Shown in pieces: positions 44,055 to 54,275 of a stretch of DNA of 64,000 bases (positions are counted from its first letter, which is position 1; the number at the start of each line of letters is the position of its first letter). A program made the position numbers and the translations under genes. Below the pieces are notes generated by a model that saw only the letters and a program-made list of their open reading frames with translations, did not search any database and had not been told where the DNA came from. Source of the stretch: Acidisarcina polymorpha (GTDB taxonomy: Bacteria > Acidobacteriota > Terriglobia > Terriglobales > Acidobacteriaceae); assembly GCF_003330725.1 (NCBI RefSeq), contig NZ_CP030840.1:5084001-5148000 (forward strand), written 5' to 3'.

Positions 44055-45215
44055 TTAGGGACGAAGCGCCGGTAGAAACCGCATTTCGTTGACATCGAAC
44101 GCACCAACTTCCAAAGAGCAGAAGTAGACTCGATAGAAGGCGTCCTGGACTTTTTCGAGTGCTATATCCTGGCCGCGAAAGACTTGGCTGATGAATACCC
44201 GGCCCTTATGCCAGCTAATATCTCCTGAGTCGTTGACACGCCGCGTCTGGAAGTGAGCAGGATACTGATATGCCTTCGTGTACCGTGGCAGAAGCCGCGA
44301 GCTGGGCACATAGATGTTGCCGGGTGTTTCGTTCCCCAAGGCTTCGTGCGGACGCTCATGGTTATAGACCCGGCGAAACTCATCGAACCGTTTTTGCTGT
44401 GCCTGGAGCGTCTTCGCGGACGGGTTCGTTGTGTCCTGCTTGAGTGTGCGATGCATCCGTTCGTGTCGACCGTTCTGCTGCGGTTTACCCGGCTGAATGC
44501 GTTCATGCACGATCCCGAGGCGCACCCAGTTAAGTGACAACTGGGACAGTCCCAGCAAGGCATGTCCAGAGAATGGGCATCCGTTGTCCGTACGAATCCT
44601 GTCAGGAACACCATACTCGCGCATCGCTGCCTCGCAGATCGCGAGTACATGCGCCGTATCCATCCGGGTTATGGCCTGACAGCGGATCAGATAGCGACTG
44701 TAGGCATCTGTAATGGTGAACGGATCGCATCGGTGCCCATCTCCTGTGCGGAACCAGCCCTTGAAGTCCATGCACCATAGCTGGTTCGGTGCGGTGACCT
44801 CAGCGAAGGGTTCTGAGTATGGAGTGGTTCTGCGTCTCTTGCGAACAGGGTTCGTGAGTCCGGCCCGGCGAAGAATCTGGCCAATGGTGCTAGCTGCTGG
44901 CCATACAACGTTCGGGTTCATCTTCTCCAAACGCGCCTTCAACTTCCGCGCTCCCCAGGAAGGAAAACGCTTCCGAAGAGCAAGTATCTCGTTTTCGATC
45001 TCCATAGAGGTTGCATGAGAACAACCGTGGGGTCTGCGCGAAATATCCAGCAAGCCTTCCGGGCCAACTTCGTTATATCGCTTGATCCACTTATAGGCGG
45101 TTGGGCGTGAGATGCCGTACTCATGGCACAAGTCCGTCACAGACATCTCTGCCTTCTGATAACTCGATAAGAACTGCAAGCGTTGATCCACAATACGACT
45201 CTCTCTCCAAGGCAT
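44055..45215 (-). CDS. IS481-family transposase
   Basis: 386 residues. The N-terminal helix-turn-helix is VTDLCHEYGISRPTAYKWIK, followed by LKARLEKMNPNVVWPAASTI. The rve catalytic core has Asp in LWCMDFKGWFRTGDG, Asp in RIRTDNGCPFSG and Glu in KPQQNGRHERMHRTLKQDT, with the typical YNHERPHEALGNETP. The C-terminal part binds the ends. It appears intact. Length and motif order match IS481. It occupies nearly the whole element and is read away from the tRNA-Sec region's strand. Confidence 0.93.
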   Translation of the reverse strand: MPWRESRIVDQRLQFLSSYQKAEMSVTDLCHEYGISRPTAYKWIKRYNEVGPEGLLDISRRPHGCSHATSMEIENEILALRKRFPSWGARKLKARLEKMNPNVVWPAASTIGQILRRAGLTNPVRKRRRTTPYSEPFAEVTAPNQLWCMDFKGWFRTGDGHRCDPFTITDAYSRYLIRCQAITRMDTAHVLAICEAAMREYGVPDRIRTDNGCPFSGHALLGLSQLSLNWVRLGIVHERIQPGKPQQNGRHERMHRTLKQDTTNPSAKTLQAQQKRFDEFRRVYNHERPHEALGNETPGNIYVPSSRLLPRYTKAYQYPAHFQTRRVNDSGDISWHKGRVFISQVFRGQDIALEKVQDAFYRVYFCSLEVGAFDVNEMRFLPALRP

Positions 45216-45312
45216 AAACGCATCTTCCTGCGTTACGTCCTTCGTTGAAGAGCCACTCCTCCCATATCTGTAAACCCTGTCTCCGGTCTTGCGTGTAAAC
45301 CATGTCCCCGGT

Positions 45313-45669
45313 ACCTACTATGGGCCAGCCCCTCGCGCTCTGCAAGGCCATTCGCCCCTCCGGGTTTTGGCTCCCCCACGGCTGGCAAGGGACGCAGCCG
45401 CGGTCCCCCCAAAAAGCTGCGCTCGAAGACCTTTCCGTTTGCTACCCCCGCCTTCGCCAGTGGGCGTTCGGCATGTATGCACATGCCGTGTTCCACGACA
45501 CGCAAAAGCAACAGCAACCGACCGGACACAAATCCGTAGGCCATGCATACGGGTTCCGGGAATGAAACTCGCCGAGGATCCACAACCTCAGTGCTCAACG
45601 CGCCAAGTAAACCGCAGTCTCAACTGCCAACAAAATGTAAGCCAAACCAAGTCAGGAGAATGAACAACC
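45313..45669. other. Non-coding stretch
   Basis: About 360 bases, C-rich, with overlapping short frames on both strands but no protein I recognise. The ribosome-binding site of ssb (CAGGAGAATG) lies at its right end. Confidence 0.45.
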
Positions 45670-46056
45670 ATGATTAGCGATCTTAACCGTGTAGTTCTGA
45701 TGGGTCATCCCGGCGCTGATGCCACCAAAGACAAGAACCCCGACGCTCCCATCACCTTCAGCATCGCCACCACTGCCCGCTGGATCGACAAGGCGGCCCA
45801 ACGCCAAAGCCGCACGGATTGGCACAACATTGTCGTCTTCAACAAACTCTCAAGGTTTGCGGCCAAGCTCAAGAAGGGCGATCGCGTGTACCTCGAAGGC
45901 GAGCTGCGAACCAGCAAATGGGAGAAAACCCTTGGCGGCGAAACCTCAAGCTCGTTCGGTACGAGGTCTATGCTTCGCAGATCGACCGCGTAGCGAAGGC
46001 TGAAAGATGCGGAAGACGAAATGACATCACAGGAGGTCACGGCAACTTACGCGTAA
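45670..46056 (+). pseudogene. ssb: Single-stranded DNA-binding protein, frameshifted C-terminus
   Basis: The first 92 codons are a good SSB OB-fold: MISDLNRVVLMGHPGADATK, SIATTARWIDKAAQRQSRTD, then WHNIVVFNKLSRFAAKLKKG and VYLEGELRTSKWEK. The family's last strand (YEVYASQIDRVAKAE) appears in a second frame from about 45955, and the tail KDAEDEMTSQEVTATYA in a third, ending at TAA 46054. Two single-base indels therefore break the gene. It lacks the acidic DDDIPF-type tip. It is probably an extra plasmid/phage-type SSB, not the housekeeping one. It follows the IS481 element. Confidence 0.75.
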
Positions 46057-46277
46057 TCAGCAGTCGTCCAAAGGGGGCGGTGCTCCAACACTGCCCCCAA
46101 CCATCCCGATGTACATGGCCTCACCACACCAAGTGTCATAACCGTAGGATAACGGGTTGTGATTGATCGCGACCGTAATCTCCTGCTCTAAGCTAAGATA
46201 GCGTCCATCAGCTGAATCGGGAATGTCCTTACCCGCTGTGTTTGAATTCCGCATTTTCGTTCACCGAGGTATCAGCG

Positions 46278-47393
46278 TTATGCCTCATCGGGACTCGAAT
46301 TTTGTAGCAGCAGGCTCCATTCATGAAGCTTTCTCTGAAGGAGCGCCTTCGGAATCATTTGCGTTTCGTACTTCGCCACAAGCGCAGGCGAGAGATGCCT
46401 GCTCATGGCGTACTCCACGACTTCGTCATCCTTTGTTCTGCAGAGAAGAACCCCCACGCTGGGATTCTCATGCGGGCGCCTCCGGTCGCGATCAAGGGCC
46501 TCCAGGTAGAAGGCAAGTTTGCCCATATGCTCCGGTTCAAAGCGCCCGGCTTTTAATTCGAAGGCTACGAGGCACTGAAGGTCTCGATGATAAAAGAGGA
46601 GGTCTAGTTCGAAATCCTGATTGCCGACCTGAACTCTCACTTTTTCCCCAACGAAGGCGAAGCCGTCTCCCAGCTCCATCAAAAACTTCCTCAGGTTCCT
46701 GAGAAGCCCAGCTTGGTGGTCTGCCTCACTGTGGGTAGCCGGAAGAGCAAGGAGGTCCAGGAGATAGCTGTCTTTGAAGACCCCTGTGGCGTTATCCGGC
46801 AAAACTCGCGACACTGTTGCGAGTTTTAGATCGGAGAGCATTGTCCGTTCAAACGCTGAGTTCTTGATTTGCCTTTCGAGTTCGCGGTGCGACCATCGTC
46901 CGCGGGTGGCGGAAAGCAGGTAGAACTCCTTCTCCTCCTCGGATTTGCATTGTGAAAGCAGGAGGAGATGCTTGGACCAGGACAATTCTCGCAACAGCGT
47001 TGCGAGTTTTGGGAGCTGCGAGTAGGTCTCAAAGAAGCTGTGGGGTGCGGCGGCAATGCACAAGGTCGGAAAGCGATCTAACCAGTCGAGTAGTCGTCGC
47101 TGTTCGATTGCGAAGTCCCGATCACCTGCAACAAGCAGACTCTTATCCGTCGGCATGCTCTTTCTGAGAGGGCCTTCCGCGAAGATTGACTTCTTCGCTA
47201 TCTTGCCGAAGATGCGTCCCAGGATACTACGCGGCGTCTTGATCTGGCCGGTTGCCATCTCCATCCAGGCAGAACAGTGCGCAAGCATTTGCGCCACGGT
47301 CATCGAGCCCCATTGTCTTTCACTTTCAGGTGTCAAGCGTCTAATCCGATTCTTAACTTCGGAGATTGAGGACGGTTCAAACAAGTTTTTCAC
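46278..47393 (-). CDS. Chimera: DUF1569 (DinB-like) N-terminus fused to YhcG-type PD-(D/E)XK nuclease domain
   Basis: 371 residues in one open frame. Residues 1 to about 120 are a DUF1569 protein (ESERQWGSMTVAQMLAHCSA, GKIAKKSIFAEGPLRKSMPT, FAIEQRRLLDWLDRF…PHSFF). From about residue 121 the text becomes the C-terminal part of the YhcG/DUF1016 nuclease family (LPKLATLLRELSWSKHLLLL, EFYLLSATRGRWSHRELERQ). The nuclease motif is FELDLLFYHRDLQCLVAFEL then KAGRFEPEHMGKLAFYL. Both parents normally occur alone. The missing pieces are the DUF1569 C-terminus and the N-terminal DUF1016 domain. It is probably a deletion product that kept the frame. Whether it is made or active is unknown. Confidence 0.75.
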   Translation of the reverse strand: MKNLFEPSSISEVKNRIRRLTPESERQWGSMTVAQMLAHCSAWMEMATGQIKTPRSILGRIFGKIAKKSIFAEGPLRKSMPTDKSLLVAGDRDFAIEQRRLLDWLDRFPTLCIAAAPHSFFETYSQLPKLATLLRELSWSKHLLLLSQCKSEEEKEFYLLSATRGRWSHRELERQIKNSAFERTMLSDLKLATVSRVLPDNATGVFKDSYLLDLLALPATHSEADHQAGLLRNLRKFLMELGDGFAFVGEKVRVQVGNQDFELDLLFYHRDLQCLVAFELKAGRFEPEHMGKLAFYLEALDRDRRRPHENPSVGVLLCRTKDDEVVEYAMSRHLSPALVAKYETQMIPKALLQRKLHEWSLLLQNSSPDEA

Positions 47394-47784
47394 GAAAGTT
47401 TCCTTCCGATAACCGCGGCGGCGCTCCAGATCAAGTGGACGCCGTCCACATACGCTATCAGGCGAGGATTCGGCCGTCCACCGTGCGTCTTCAACGCGAT
47501 ACAGTTTCTCTTTATTGCATATGAAAAATATCCAACCGTGTCAAAGCTCGCAAGACCTCCGGTATGGCGATTTGCGCAATGCGTTGGGGGCAGTGGGCAT
47601 AGCACGGTCGGGGTGACCGGCGCGGTTGTCTTGCGGGATGCGACTCAGCACGCTGGGCACGTTGGGGCAGTCCCGAAGTTCGCAATAGAGTGGCGTGTCA
47701 GCCTTATACCGGTGCGAAGCCTCGCCGCCTCACAGTTCTATGTGTTCCTGATTCAGTCCCCAGCTATCCATAAATTTCTCGCGA
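47394..47784. other. Non-coding stretch
   Basis: About 390 bases with no convincing gene. It separates the chimera from the decayed hydrolase. Confidence 0.45.
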
Positions 47785-48600
47785 TTGACTTCGCTCCCAT
47801 ACTCGGATTGTGCCAATATTCACACTCCCGATACGGTTCGTCTGTACTTCAAGGATTGGGTTGACGGTGCTCCCGTCATCTTCCTGCATGCCTATGCCCT
47901 CACTTCCGACGCACGGATTACCAGAACGGCACGTCTCTCGCAAAACGGCTTAAGATGCATGGCCTCTGATCGAAGAGGTCGACTATCTGACCGTCCGGGG
48001 GAAGGTTATGACTACGACACTCTGGCGGACGATCTCGCCGATGTTATTTCCCATCTCGGTCTCAGCGGAATTATGCTTGTCGGCGATTCAATGAGAGCAA
48101 CAAGATCACCCGATACCTTCCAGACGTGGAAGTTCTAAGGTTAGAGTACCGTCCTGGTGTCACCCAATACGCCATTATGCTTAGGACAGTCGACAGTCCG
48201 GGCGGTCTTGATCCGGCCATCTTCGAACCAGTCATTGAACTGATCGCGGCAGATTACCCGAACGCACTGAGACAGCTTGCGCCCAGCTTCTGGGAGAAGG
48301 TGGTCAGGTTTCCCCGGATATGAAAGAGTGGGTTCGCAACCCTCGCTCATTGCTGCGTCCTCCGGCATTCGAGCTTCCCGGCATACCCACTTTCGCGCAC
48401 GTTTGACCGCCTTCAGTCTCCCAACTCTGGTAATCCAGGGAAACCGAGACCTGATTCTTCCGCTGGAACAAAGCGGTCAGCTCCCGGCGCAAAGAGGAGG
48501 TCATCCGGAACAACCGATCTCACTATCGGAGGCTTTAATCAACCGAGAGCCAAAGGGCGACTGTCTCACTATTGAGGGCGTACCCGCCGCAGCCATCAAT
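47785..48600 (+). pseudogene. Alpha/beta hydrolase (non-heme peroxidase-like), frameshifted
   Basis: Three or more frames together give a hydrolase of the chloroperoxidase-like group. The start YFKDWVDGAPVIFLHAYALT holds the oxyanion region. RCMASDRRGRLSDRPGEGYD follows, then the nucleophile elbow LVGDSM (normally GHSxGG). A second frame continues ESNKITRYLPDVEVLRLEYR and PGGLDPAIFEPVIELIAADY. A third gives LTAFSLPTLVIQGNRDLILP with the acid residue. Breaks fall near 48085, 48325 and 48400. It converges on the outer-membrane protein gene, whose 3' end it meets. Confidence 0.65.
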
Positions 48601-48628
48601 CAGTTCGCATTCAATCAGGAGTTCCTAT

Positions 48629-49432
48629 TTAGGGTCGCCACGGATGGACGTTTAGGTCGCGTGACAGCATCAACTTCAGTGTCCATTTATCCGAAGCTGC
48701 CGTCAGACCATATCCCACACCGGTTTCAACGTTCAGACCGAGAAATTTGCTGCCTGAGTAGTCCGTTGTCGCCCAGACCTCGTGGAATTGCTTTGAAGTT
48801 GGCAAGAACCCATGCAGTGGGCCGAAACCGTCGTACTCTTCCGCTGCAACCGCCCACCTGTCGTTGAAGTTGTACGCCACTCTCGCGGACGGGTTGTATT
48901 GCAGGTTTCCAAGTCCCCCGGTGTAGTCCGTGTCCACAATCGGGTTGTAGATTAAATCCCATGGATGCAAGTGCAGCCCTACGATCGGCCTGATCTCGGA
49001 GGTAATCGTTTTGGATTCCCAGTAGTTGTGATTGACGCTGAACTCAAAATTGGCTGCATAAAAGAAAGTGTGGTCACGAGCGTTGGGGCGCGCGAACAGT
49101 TCGCGTATTTTGAAGCCATTAATCGTCGAGCCATGATTCGATGAATAGGGCGACGTTACAGGCAAATAGAGTCCCTGCTCGAACCACGGCGTAACACCAT
49201 ACGCCCATTCCGCGGTGACCTGATACGAATGATTGGCGACGATTGCCCCAGGATAGTCGGGTATCGTTCGTCCCTTGGGCGTGAAGTTGTTGTGGATCAT
49301 CAGATTGAAGATTCCAGGCGGCGCGATCGCTCCGTCATACACCTGAATCTCGTCGGTTTGAGCAACAACCAGCGCCGGCATAGCGATGAGACAAAGAGTA
49401 ACCAATACAGGCGCACATATATTCATTTTCAA
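48629..49432 (-). CDS. Outer-membrane beta-barrel protein of unknown function
   Basis: 267 residues. Signal peptide MKMNICAPVLVTLCLIAMPA, cleavage after VVAQ. The mature part reads as amphipathic beta-strands: GIFNLMIHNNFTPKGRTIPD, AEWAYGVTPWFEQGLYLPVT, FFYAANFEFSVNHNYWESK and GLNVETGVGYGLTAASDKWT. It ends DKWTLKLMLSRDLNVHPWRP, without a terminal aromatic residue. It resembles uncharacterised acidobacterial and proteobacterial barrel proteins; I cannot name the family. No transport partners are next to it. The promoter should lie in 49433-49500. Confidence 0.75.
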   Translation of the reverse strand: MKMNICAPVLVTLCLIAMPALVVAQTDEIQVYDGAIAPPGIFNLMIHNNFTPKGRTIPDYPGAIVANHSYQVTAEWAYGVTPWFEQGLYLPVTSPYSSNHGSTINGFKIRELFARPNARDHTFFYAANFEFSVNHNYWESKTITSEIRPIVGLHLHPWDLIYNPIVDTDYTGGLGNLQYNPSARVAYNFNDRWAVAAEEYDGFGPLHGFLPTSKQFHEVWATTDYSGSKFLGLNVETGVGYGLTAASDKWTLKLMLSRDLNVHPWRP

Positions 49433-49717
49433 AATCTCTTCTGAAACTTTCGTTTAACATTCGTCGTTGTGTCCATTCCATCAATCTAGAAGCACCAAGA
49501 ATTTCGTAGCCGACTCGTAAAGCCCTCTTCTTTGCACTGTTGGCCGGCGGCGCCTCGGGCGAGCAGGTACAGCGCTCCTTCTGACTACGGAGTTGTCTTC
49601 CTCACCGATCCGTGCCGGAGCCGTATTCTTGCCAGCTAGCCGATAGAAGAATGTCAAAGATCTTGCTCGAAAGAGCTCATCATCGAGGCGAGATTGCAGG
49701 GCACCTGTATTGGGCGA

Positions 49718-50722
49718 TCACGCCGCCAAAAAGTCGCGCACATATGTTGCGACTTCAACAACGTTGGTCTCAAGCGCAAAGTGACCAGCGTCAATAAGAT
49801 GCACCTCGGCATGCGGATTATCGCGGGCGAAGGCCTTCGCTCCAGCCGGAAGGAAAAACGGATCGAAGCGTCCCCAGACCGCCAGTGTTTTCGGCAGCTT
49901 CTCTCGGAAGTACCGCTGAAATTCAGGGTAAAGTTTCACATTGCTCTTGTAGTCCAGAAAGAGATCCAGTTGGATGTCAGCATTCCCTGGCCGGGACATT
50001 AGAGCCGCATCGAGAGTATAGCCCTCCGGCTTTACAAGTTCCGGATGTGGTGTTGTGACATATTGCTCTTTAAGTCCTTCAAGAGTGAGAGCTCCACGCA
50101 AAGCATTGCGGTTCTCTGTGTTCGGGTCACGCCAGTGTCTCTGAATGGGGTCCCAAGCATTCCCTAGCCCTTCTTCATATGCATTGCCGTTCTGGCTGAT
50201 GATTGCAGTGATTCTTTCTGGATGCTTCAAAGCAAGACGAAAACCGGTCGGAGCACCATAGTCAAAGACATAGAGTGCGAATCTATCGAGGGATAATGCC
50301 CGAGTAAAGGCTTCGATGGTTACGGCCAAATTCTCGAATGTGTACCTATAGCCACGGGTGCTTGGAACGTTAGTGAAACCGAAGCCAGGAAGATCTGGAG
50401 CAATCACGCGGTACTTGTCTGCAAGAAGGGGCATGAGTTCGCGGTATTGGAAGGAAGATGCTGGGAAGCCGTGCAAGAGAAGCAACACAGGACTATCCTT
50501 CAGACCTGCTTCTCTGTAGAAAACCTCGACGCCATCCGCGTGTATGTAGTGAGTGGCAATCTGAGGTACAGTAGGCGTTTGCTCGGCATGCTTCGTCTGC
50601 GCGTATGACTCTAAACCTGACATAAGAGCTATCCCCGTGGCTAGTGTGGTGTACATGAAGGTGCGACGGTCGAGTGTGTCGACACCCGGCCCGCTCTTTC
50701 TGGCTTGAGTTTCAAGCTCCAT
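49718..50722 (-). CDS. Tat-exported alpha/beta hydrolase (epoxide hydrolase / haloalkane dehalogenase-like)
   Basis: 334 residues. The N-terminus carries a twin-arginine signal, TLDRRTFMYTTLATGIALMS. The fold follows: VLLLLHGFPASSFQYRELMP (oxyanion HGFP), VIAPDLPGFGFTNVP, and the nucleophile elbow [20 protein letters not shown], where Asp rather than Ser is the nucleophile. The acid is in VWGRFDPFFLPAG and the His in LIDAGHFALETN. An Asp nucleophile points to the epoxide hydrolase or haloalkane dehalogenase branch. A 104-bp piece of this gene, from [10 protein letters not shown] onward, is repeated inside the IS3 element at 58816-58919. Confidence 0.88.
   Translation of the reverse strand: MELETQARKSGPGVDTLDRRTFMYTTLATGIALMSGLESYAQTKHAEQTPTVPQIATHYIHADGVEVFYREAGLKDSPVLLLLHGFPASSFQYRELMPLLADKYRVIAPDLPGFGFTNVPSTRGYRYTFENLAVTIEAFTRALSLDRFALYVFDYGAPTGFRLALKHPERITAIISQNGNAYEEGLGNAWDPIQRHWRDPNTENRNALRGALTLEGLKEQYVTTPHPELVKPEGYTLDAALMSRPGNADIQLDLFLDYKSNVKLYPEFQRYFREKLPKTLAVWGRFDPFFLPAGAKAFARDNPHAEVHLIDAGHFALETNVVEVATYVRDFLAA
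50144..50247 (-). repeat. Source copy of a 104-bp duplicated segment
   Basis: This part of the Tat-hydrolase gene (CCGGTTTTCGTCTTGC to the CCCCATTC end on the minus strand) is repeated on the plus strand at 58816-58919 with about one base missing (AGGGAATG versus AGGAATG). Confidence 0.85.
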
Positions 50723-51239
50723 GGTCGTCCTGCTTCTTGCGCGTACTTCTTATAAATGTTCATCGCGCGCACCAGTACATCATAGTTCTTGTCATCACTC
50801 GGTGCAGTCTTATTGATTACGCCATCCTGATCAGAACGTTTGCTATGTAGGTTTCACTCATAACCGAATGGCCCCATTGTCCTGCACAGCCAAATACATG
50901 CATTTGGACGACCAAACCACATCCTCACACAACGCTAACCTTCCTGCCGTCGGGTTTGCGTTGAGTCTCCAGCCTCATTGGGTAGCAATCCTCTTGAACG
51001 GCCGATGGCGGACCGGTTTTTCTCGAAGTGCTGGGACTTATCCAGGGCACACATTTTGTACAACCGTCATCAATTGGCGACCTTCGTCAATCTACCAGGA
51101 TTGCCAATCTCCGTAATCGCAACACCTTAGCAATGGCACGTGACTTGCCTCAGAGGTAGTGGGCCGGCTGTATCGGGCGGGACATGAGCGGGTGCAACCT
51201 CCTACATGTCGAATCTCCACTTCGAATAGTGAGACAGTT
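50723..51239. other. Non-coding stretch
   Basis: About 520 bases between the divergent hydrolase and HD-domain genes. Divergent promoters are expected. I see no gene. Confidence 0.45.
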
Positions 51240-51911
51240 ATGTCAACTTGCACGGAAGCTTCGTCGTCAACCATGGGATCTGCTTCAACCATTGTGTTTC
51301 CTTTCAGCAAACTCACTCGCGATATCACAGAGTTCATCCGAGACACCGAATCGAGCTTACTTTTTAATCATTCCAGCCGTGTTTACTGCTTCGGTGCCCT
51401 TGCGGGGCAGCGCCGTGGCCTTACCTTTGACCCGGAACTTCTCTACGCTGGGGCAATGTTCCATGACTTGGGCCTTCTGCCTTCTTACAGCAGCGCGTCT
51501 GATCGCTTCGAAGTGGACGGGGCAAACGCAGCAAGCGACTTTCTGCGCCGCTACGGCATACCCCTGAAAGACATCGATCAAGTGTGGACGGCGATCGCGC
51601 TCCACACGACTCCGGGGATTCCGCAATACATGCATCCGGTCGTTGCGCTTGTCACGGCCGGTGTCGAAATGGACGTGCTGGGAATTGATTACAACGACTT
51701 TGCTGATGTAGAACGGGATTTCGTATTAGGGGCTTTCCCTCGTACCCCCAATTTCAAGGAAGACATCCTACAAGCGTTTTACAACGGCATCAGACACAAG
51801 CCCAATACTACATTCGGAAACGTAAAAGCCGATGTTCTGGCTGACAAAGACCCTTCTTTCAAACGCATCAACTTCTGCAGTGTTATTCGCAACTCGCCCT
51901 GGCGCAGCTGA
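51240..51911 (+). CDS. HD-domain phosphohydrolase-like protein
   Basis: About 223 residues from the ATG at 51240. The HD metal-binding motif is present: [20 protein letters not shown] (His), then [20 protein letters not shown] (His-Asp), and a later [19 protein letters not shown] that adds a His. The layout resembles cyanamide-hydratase-like and other stand-alone HD proteins. Substrate and metal are unknown. The HD protein is followed 56 bases later by catalase and then another hydrolase, all in one direction, so the three may share a stress-linked transcript. The N-terminus ([19 protein letters not shown]) looks poorly ordered. Confidence 0.8.
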   Translation: MSTCTEASSSTMGSASTIVFPFSKLTRDITEFIRDTESSLLFNHSSRVYCFGALAGQRRGLTFDPELLYAGAMFHDLGLLPSYSSASDRFEVDGANAASDFLRRYGIPLKDIDQVWTAIALHTTPGIPQYMHPVVALVTAGVEMDVLGIDYNDFADVERDFVLGAFPRTPNFKEDILQAFYNGIRHKPNTTFGNVKADVLADKDPSFKRINFCSVIRNSPWRS

Positions 51912-51967
51912 TATGCCGCGATCTGAATCGACCTTTCAACACCACCTCGATGCTCACAGGAGATCCT

Positions 51968-53410
51968 ATGTCCGAGAAGAAATTCACCAGCGCCACCGGT
52001 ATGCCGATCGCCGACAACACCAATATTGTCACCGCAGGCCCTCGCGGTCCGGCTCTTTTGCAGGACGTATGGCTGATTGAGAAGCTCGCACATTTTGACC
52101 GTGAAGTCATTCCCGAACGCCGCATGCACGCAAAAGGCTGGGGCGCTTATGGAACATTCACGACCACGCACGATATCACCCGCTTTACCAAGGCGAAGAT
52201 CTTCGACAAAGTCGGGAAGCAGACGCGTTTGTTTTTGCGTTTCTCATCTGTCGCAGGAGAACGCGGTGCTGCGGATGCGGAACGTGATATCCGGGGATTC
52301 GCAGTGAAGTTCTACACGGAGGAAGGAAACTGGGACATCGTCGGCAACAACACACCGGTGTTCTTCTTCCGCGATCCACTGCGGTTCTCGGATCTGAATC
52401 ATGCCATCAAGCGCGATCCTCGCACGGGGCTCCGTAGCGCACAGAATAACTGGGATTTTTGGACTCTGCTCCCCGAAGCGCTTCACCAAGTCACCATTGT
52501 GATGTCGGAACGGGGAATTCCGAAGAGCTTCCGCCACATGCACGGTTTCGGCAGCCACACCTTCTCCCTGATCAACGCGGCAAACGAGCGCGTGTGGGTA
52601 AAGTTTCACTTCCGCTCGCAGCAGGGCATCGAAAATCTAACAGATGCTGAGGCGTCTGCAATCATAGCCAACGATCGCGAAAGCCACGGTCGTGATCTGC
52701 TTGGCGCGATTGAACAGGGAGCTTTTCCACGATGGACTCTGTACATCCAGGTCATGACGGACGCTCAAGCCAAACAGCATAAGCACAACCCCTTTGACTT
52801 AACTAAGGTGTGGCCGAAAGCTGAGTACCCACTGATCGAGGTTGGCGTGATGGAACTTAACAAGTATCCCGAGAATTACTTTGCTGAAGTCGAGCAGGCT
52901 GCTTTTTCACCGGCTAATGTTGTGCCGGGGATCAGTTTCTCGCCGGACAAGATGCTTCAGGCGAGGCTTTTCTCATATGGAGACACCCAGCGTTATCGTC
53001 TAGGCGTGAACTTCAACCACATTCCGGTGAACGCGCCGAAATGCCCTTTCCTCGCTTATCATCGGGATGGAGCCATGCGCACGGACGGCAACCTTGGCGC
53101 GACTGTCAGCTACCACCCTAACTCGCTGGGCGTTTGGAGCAATCAACCCGAATATGCAGAACCGGCGTTGAAGCTTGAAGGCGATGCCGATCACTGGGAT
53201 CATCGCGTCGATGAAGACTACTTTGAGCAGCCCGGCATTCTCTTCCGCAAGATGAGCCCCGCTCAACAACAGGTTCTATTCGAAAACACGGCCCGCGCCA
53301 TACACGGAGCTTCAGAAGAGGTTCTTACGCGGCACGTCGAGAACTGCAAACGCGCTGATCCGGCTTACGGCGAGGGCGTGGCACGAAGCCTAAAGCCATC
53401 AGGCCTCTAA
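51968..53410 (+). CDS. katA: Monofunctional heme catalase
   Basis: 480 residues, the small-subunit clade. Catalytic His is in [20 protein letters not shown], Asn in [16 protein letters not shown], and the heme Tyr in [36 protein letters not shown] is the conserved middle block. It breaks down hydrogen peroxide in the cytoplasm. The ATG at 51968 has an AGGAGAT box. An upstream ATG at 51950 would add only six residues. It lies between the HD-domain gene and an alpha/beta hydrolase. OxyR- or PerR-type sites were not recognised. Confidence 0.95.
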   Translation: MSEKKFTSATGMPIADNTNIVTAGPRGPALLQDVWLIEKLAHFDREVIPERRMHAKGWGAYGTFTTTHDITRFTKAKIFDKVGKQTRLFLRFSSVAGERGAADAERDIRGFAVKFYTEEGNWDIVGNNTPVFFFRDPLRFSDLNHAIKRDPRTGLRSAQNNWDFWTLLPEALHQVTIVMSERGIPKSFRHMHGFGSHTFSLINAANERVWVKFHFRSQQGIENLTDAEASAIIANDRESHGRDLLGAIEQGAFPRWTLYIQVMTDAQAKQHKHNPFDLTKVWPKAEYPLIEVGVMELNKYPENYFAEVEQAAFSPANVVPGISFSPDKMLQARLFSYGDTQRYRLGVNFNHIPVNAPKCPFLAYHRDGAMRTDGNLGATVSYHPNSLGVWSNQPEYAEPALKLEGDADHWDHRVDEDYFEQPGILFRKMSPAQQQVLFENTARAIHGASEEVLTRHVENCKRADPAYGEGVARSLKPSGL

Positions 53411-53477
53411 CCATACACATCTTACGAACCCCACAACAGGAACAGCCATCCCGCGAGGTGCCGGAAAAGGAATATTG

Positions 53478-54275
53478 ATGTCGCTAATCCAAGTCGCTAC
53501 AAAGCCCGCCCTCGTACTGTTACACGGAACATCTGGCTTTTCAGAAGATTGGTCGAGCGTGATTGACGCTTTAGCCAACGACCGAGTCGTGATTCGCCCG
53601 GATTATATGAATTCAAAGGGCAAAGACGGTGCGTCCTATTCCAGAACGATTCCGGAGGCGGCATCTCAAGTCTTAAAGAATGCTGCCATTATTGATCGAG
53701 GGCCAGTTGATCTTGTAGGTTACTCTCTGGGTGCGGGCGTAGCCGCTTTCATCGCTGCGGAATATCCTGAGACCGTTCGTTCGCTAGTCATTGTGTCAGG
53801 CTTTGGATACGGCAGCGACGTTTGGATGAAGTTGCAGTTCACTCTCTGGCTCGATTTAATTCGAGCGAACCATGCGGCACTAACCAGGCTGCTGCTCTTG
53901 ACTGGAGTAAGCACGGATTTCCTCTCACGTTTCGACGAAGATACGATCGCGGGAATCGTCAACGCATTTGTGACCTCCACCGATTGGGAGAGTCTTGATC
54001 ATTCGATTCGACTTGATCTAGGCCTAGACGTGAGAGAACAATCTCGAAAGATATCAGTTCCAACTCTATCGATCACGGCAACGCACGATCGGATAGTTCC
54101 AGCAAGCCATTCGCGTCAACTCAGCGAAATGATGGCCGGCGCTCAACACGCTGCTGTTGATGCAGGTCACCTCGCTTTTCTGGAACGACCGTCTGAACTG
54201 GCCATGACCATCGAAGACTTCTTAAGTCGAGTTGATCTGGCGGCCACTCATCTACCGATCACGACAACTGGGTAG
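53478..54275 (+). CDS. Alpha/beta hydrolase
   Basis: 265 residues. The core is ALVLLHGTSGFSEDWSSVID (oxyanion HGT), VVIRPDYMNSKGKDG and the Ser nucleophile in VDLVGYSLGAGVAAFIAAEY. The acid is in LSITATHDRIVPASHS and the His in VDAGHLAFLERPSELAM. The ATG at 53478 has an AAGGA site seven bases upstream; a TTG precedes it directly. After the TAG stop the same frame stays open for 53 codons (54276-54437). It probably shares the catalase transcript. Substrate unknown. Confidence 0.85.
   Translation: MSLIQVATKPALVLLHGTSGFSEDWSSVIDALANDRVVIRPDYMNSKGKDGASYSRTIPEAASQVLKNAAIIDRGPVDLVGYSLGAGVAAFIAAEYPETVRSLVIVSGFGYGSDVWMKLQFTLWLDLIRANHAALTRLLLLTGVSTDFLSRFDEDTIAGIVNAFVTSTDWESLDHSIRLDLGLDVREQSRKISVPTLSITATHDRIVPASHSRQLSEMMAGAQHAAVDAGHLAFLERPSELAMTIEDFLSRVDLAATHLPITTTG

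Larger units (their letters stand above)
43817..45312 (-). mobile_element. IS481-type insertion sequence with doubled end repeats
   Basis: About 1.5 kb around a minus-strand IS481 transposase. The right end has two tandem sites, TGTAAACCCTGTCTCCGGT (45269-45287) and TGTAAACCATGTCCCCGGT (45294-45312), six bases apart. The left end has the matching inverted pair ACCGGGAGATGGTTTAC (43817-43833) and ACCGGGAAGAGAGTTTACA (43841-43859), again about six to seven bases apart. Exact outer borders are uncertain by a few bases and I found no clear target duplication. Confidence 0.75.
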
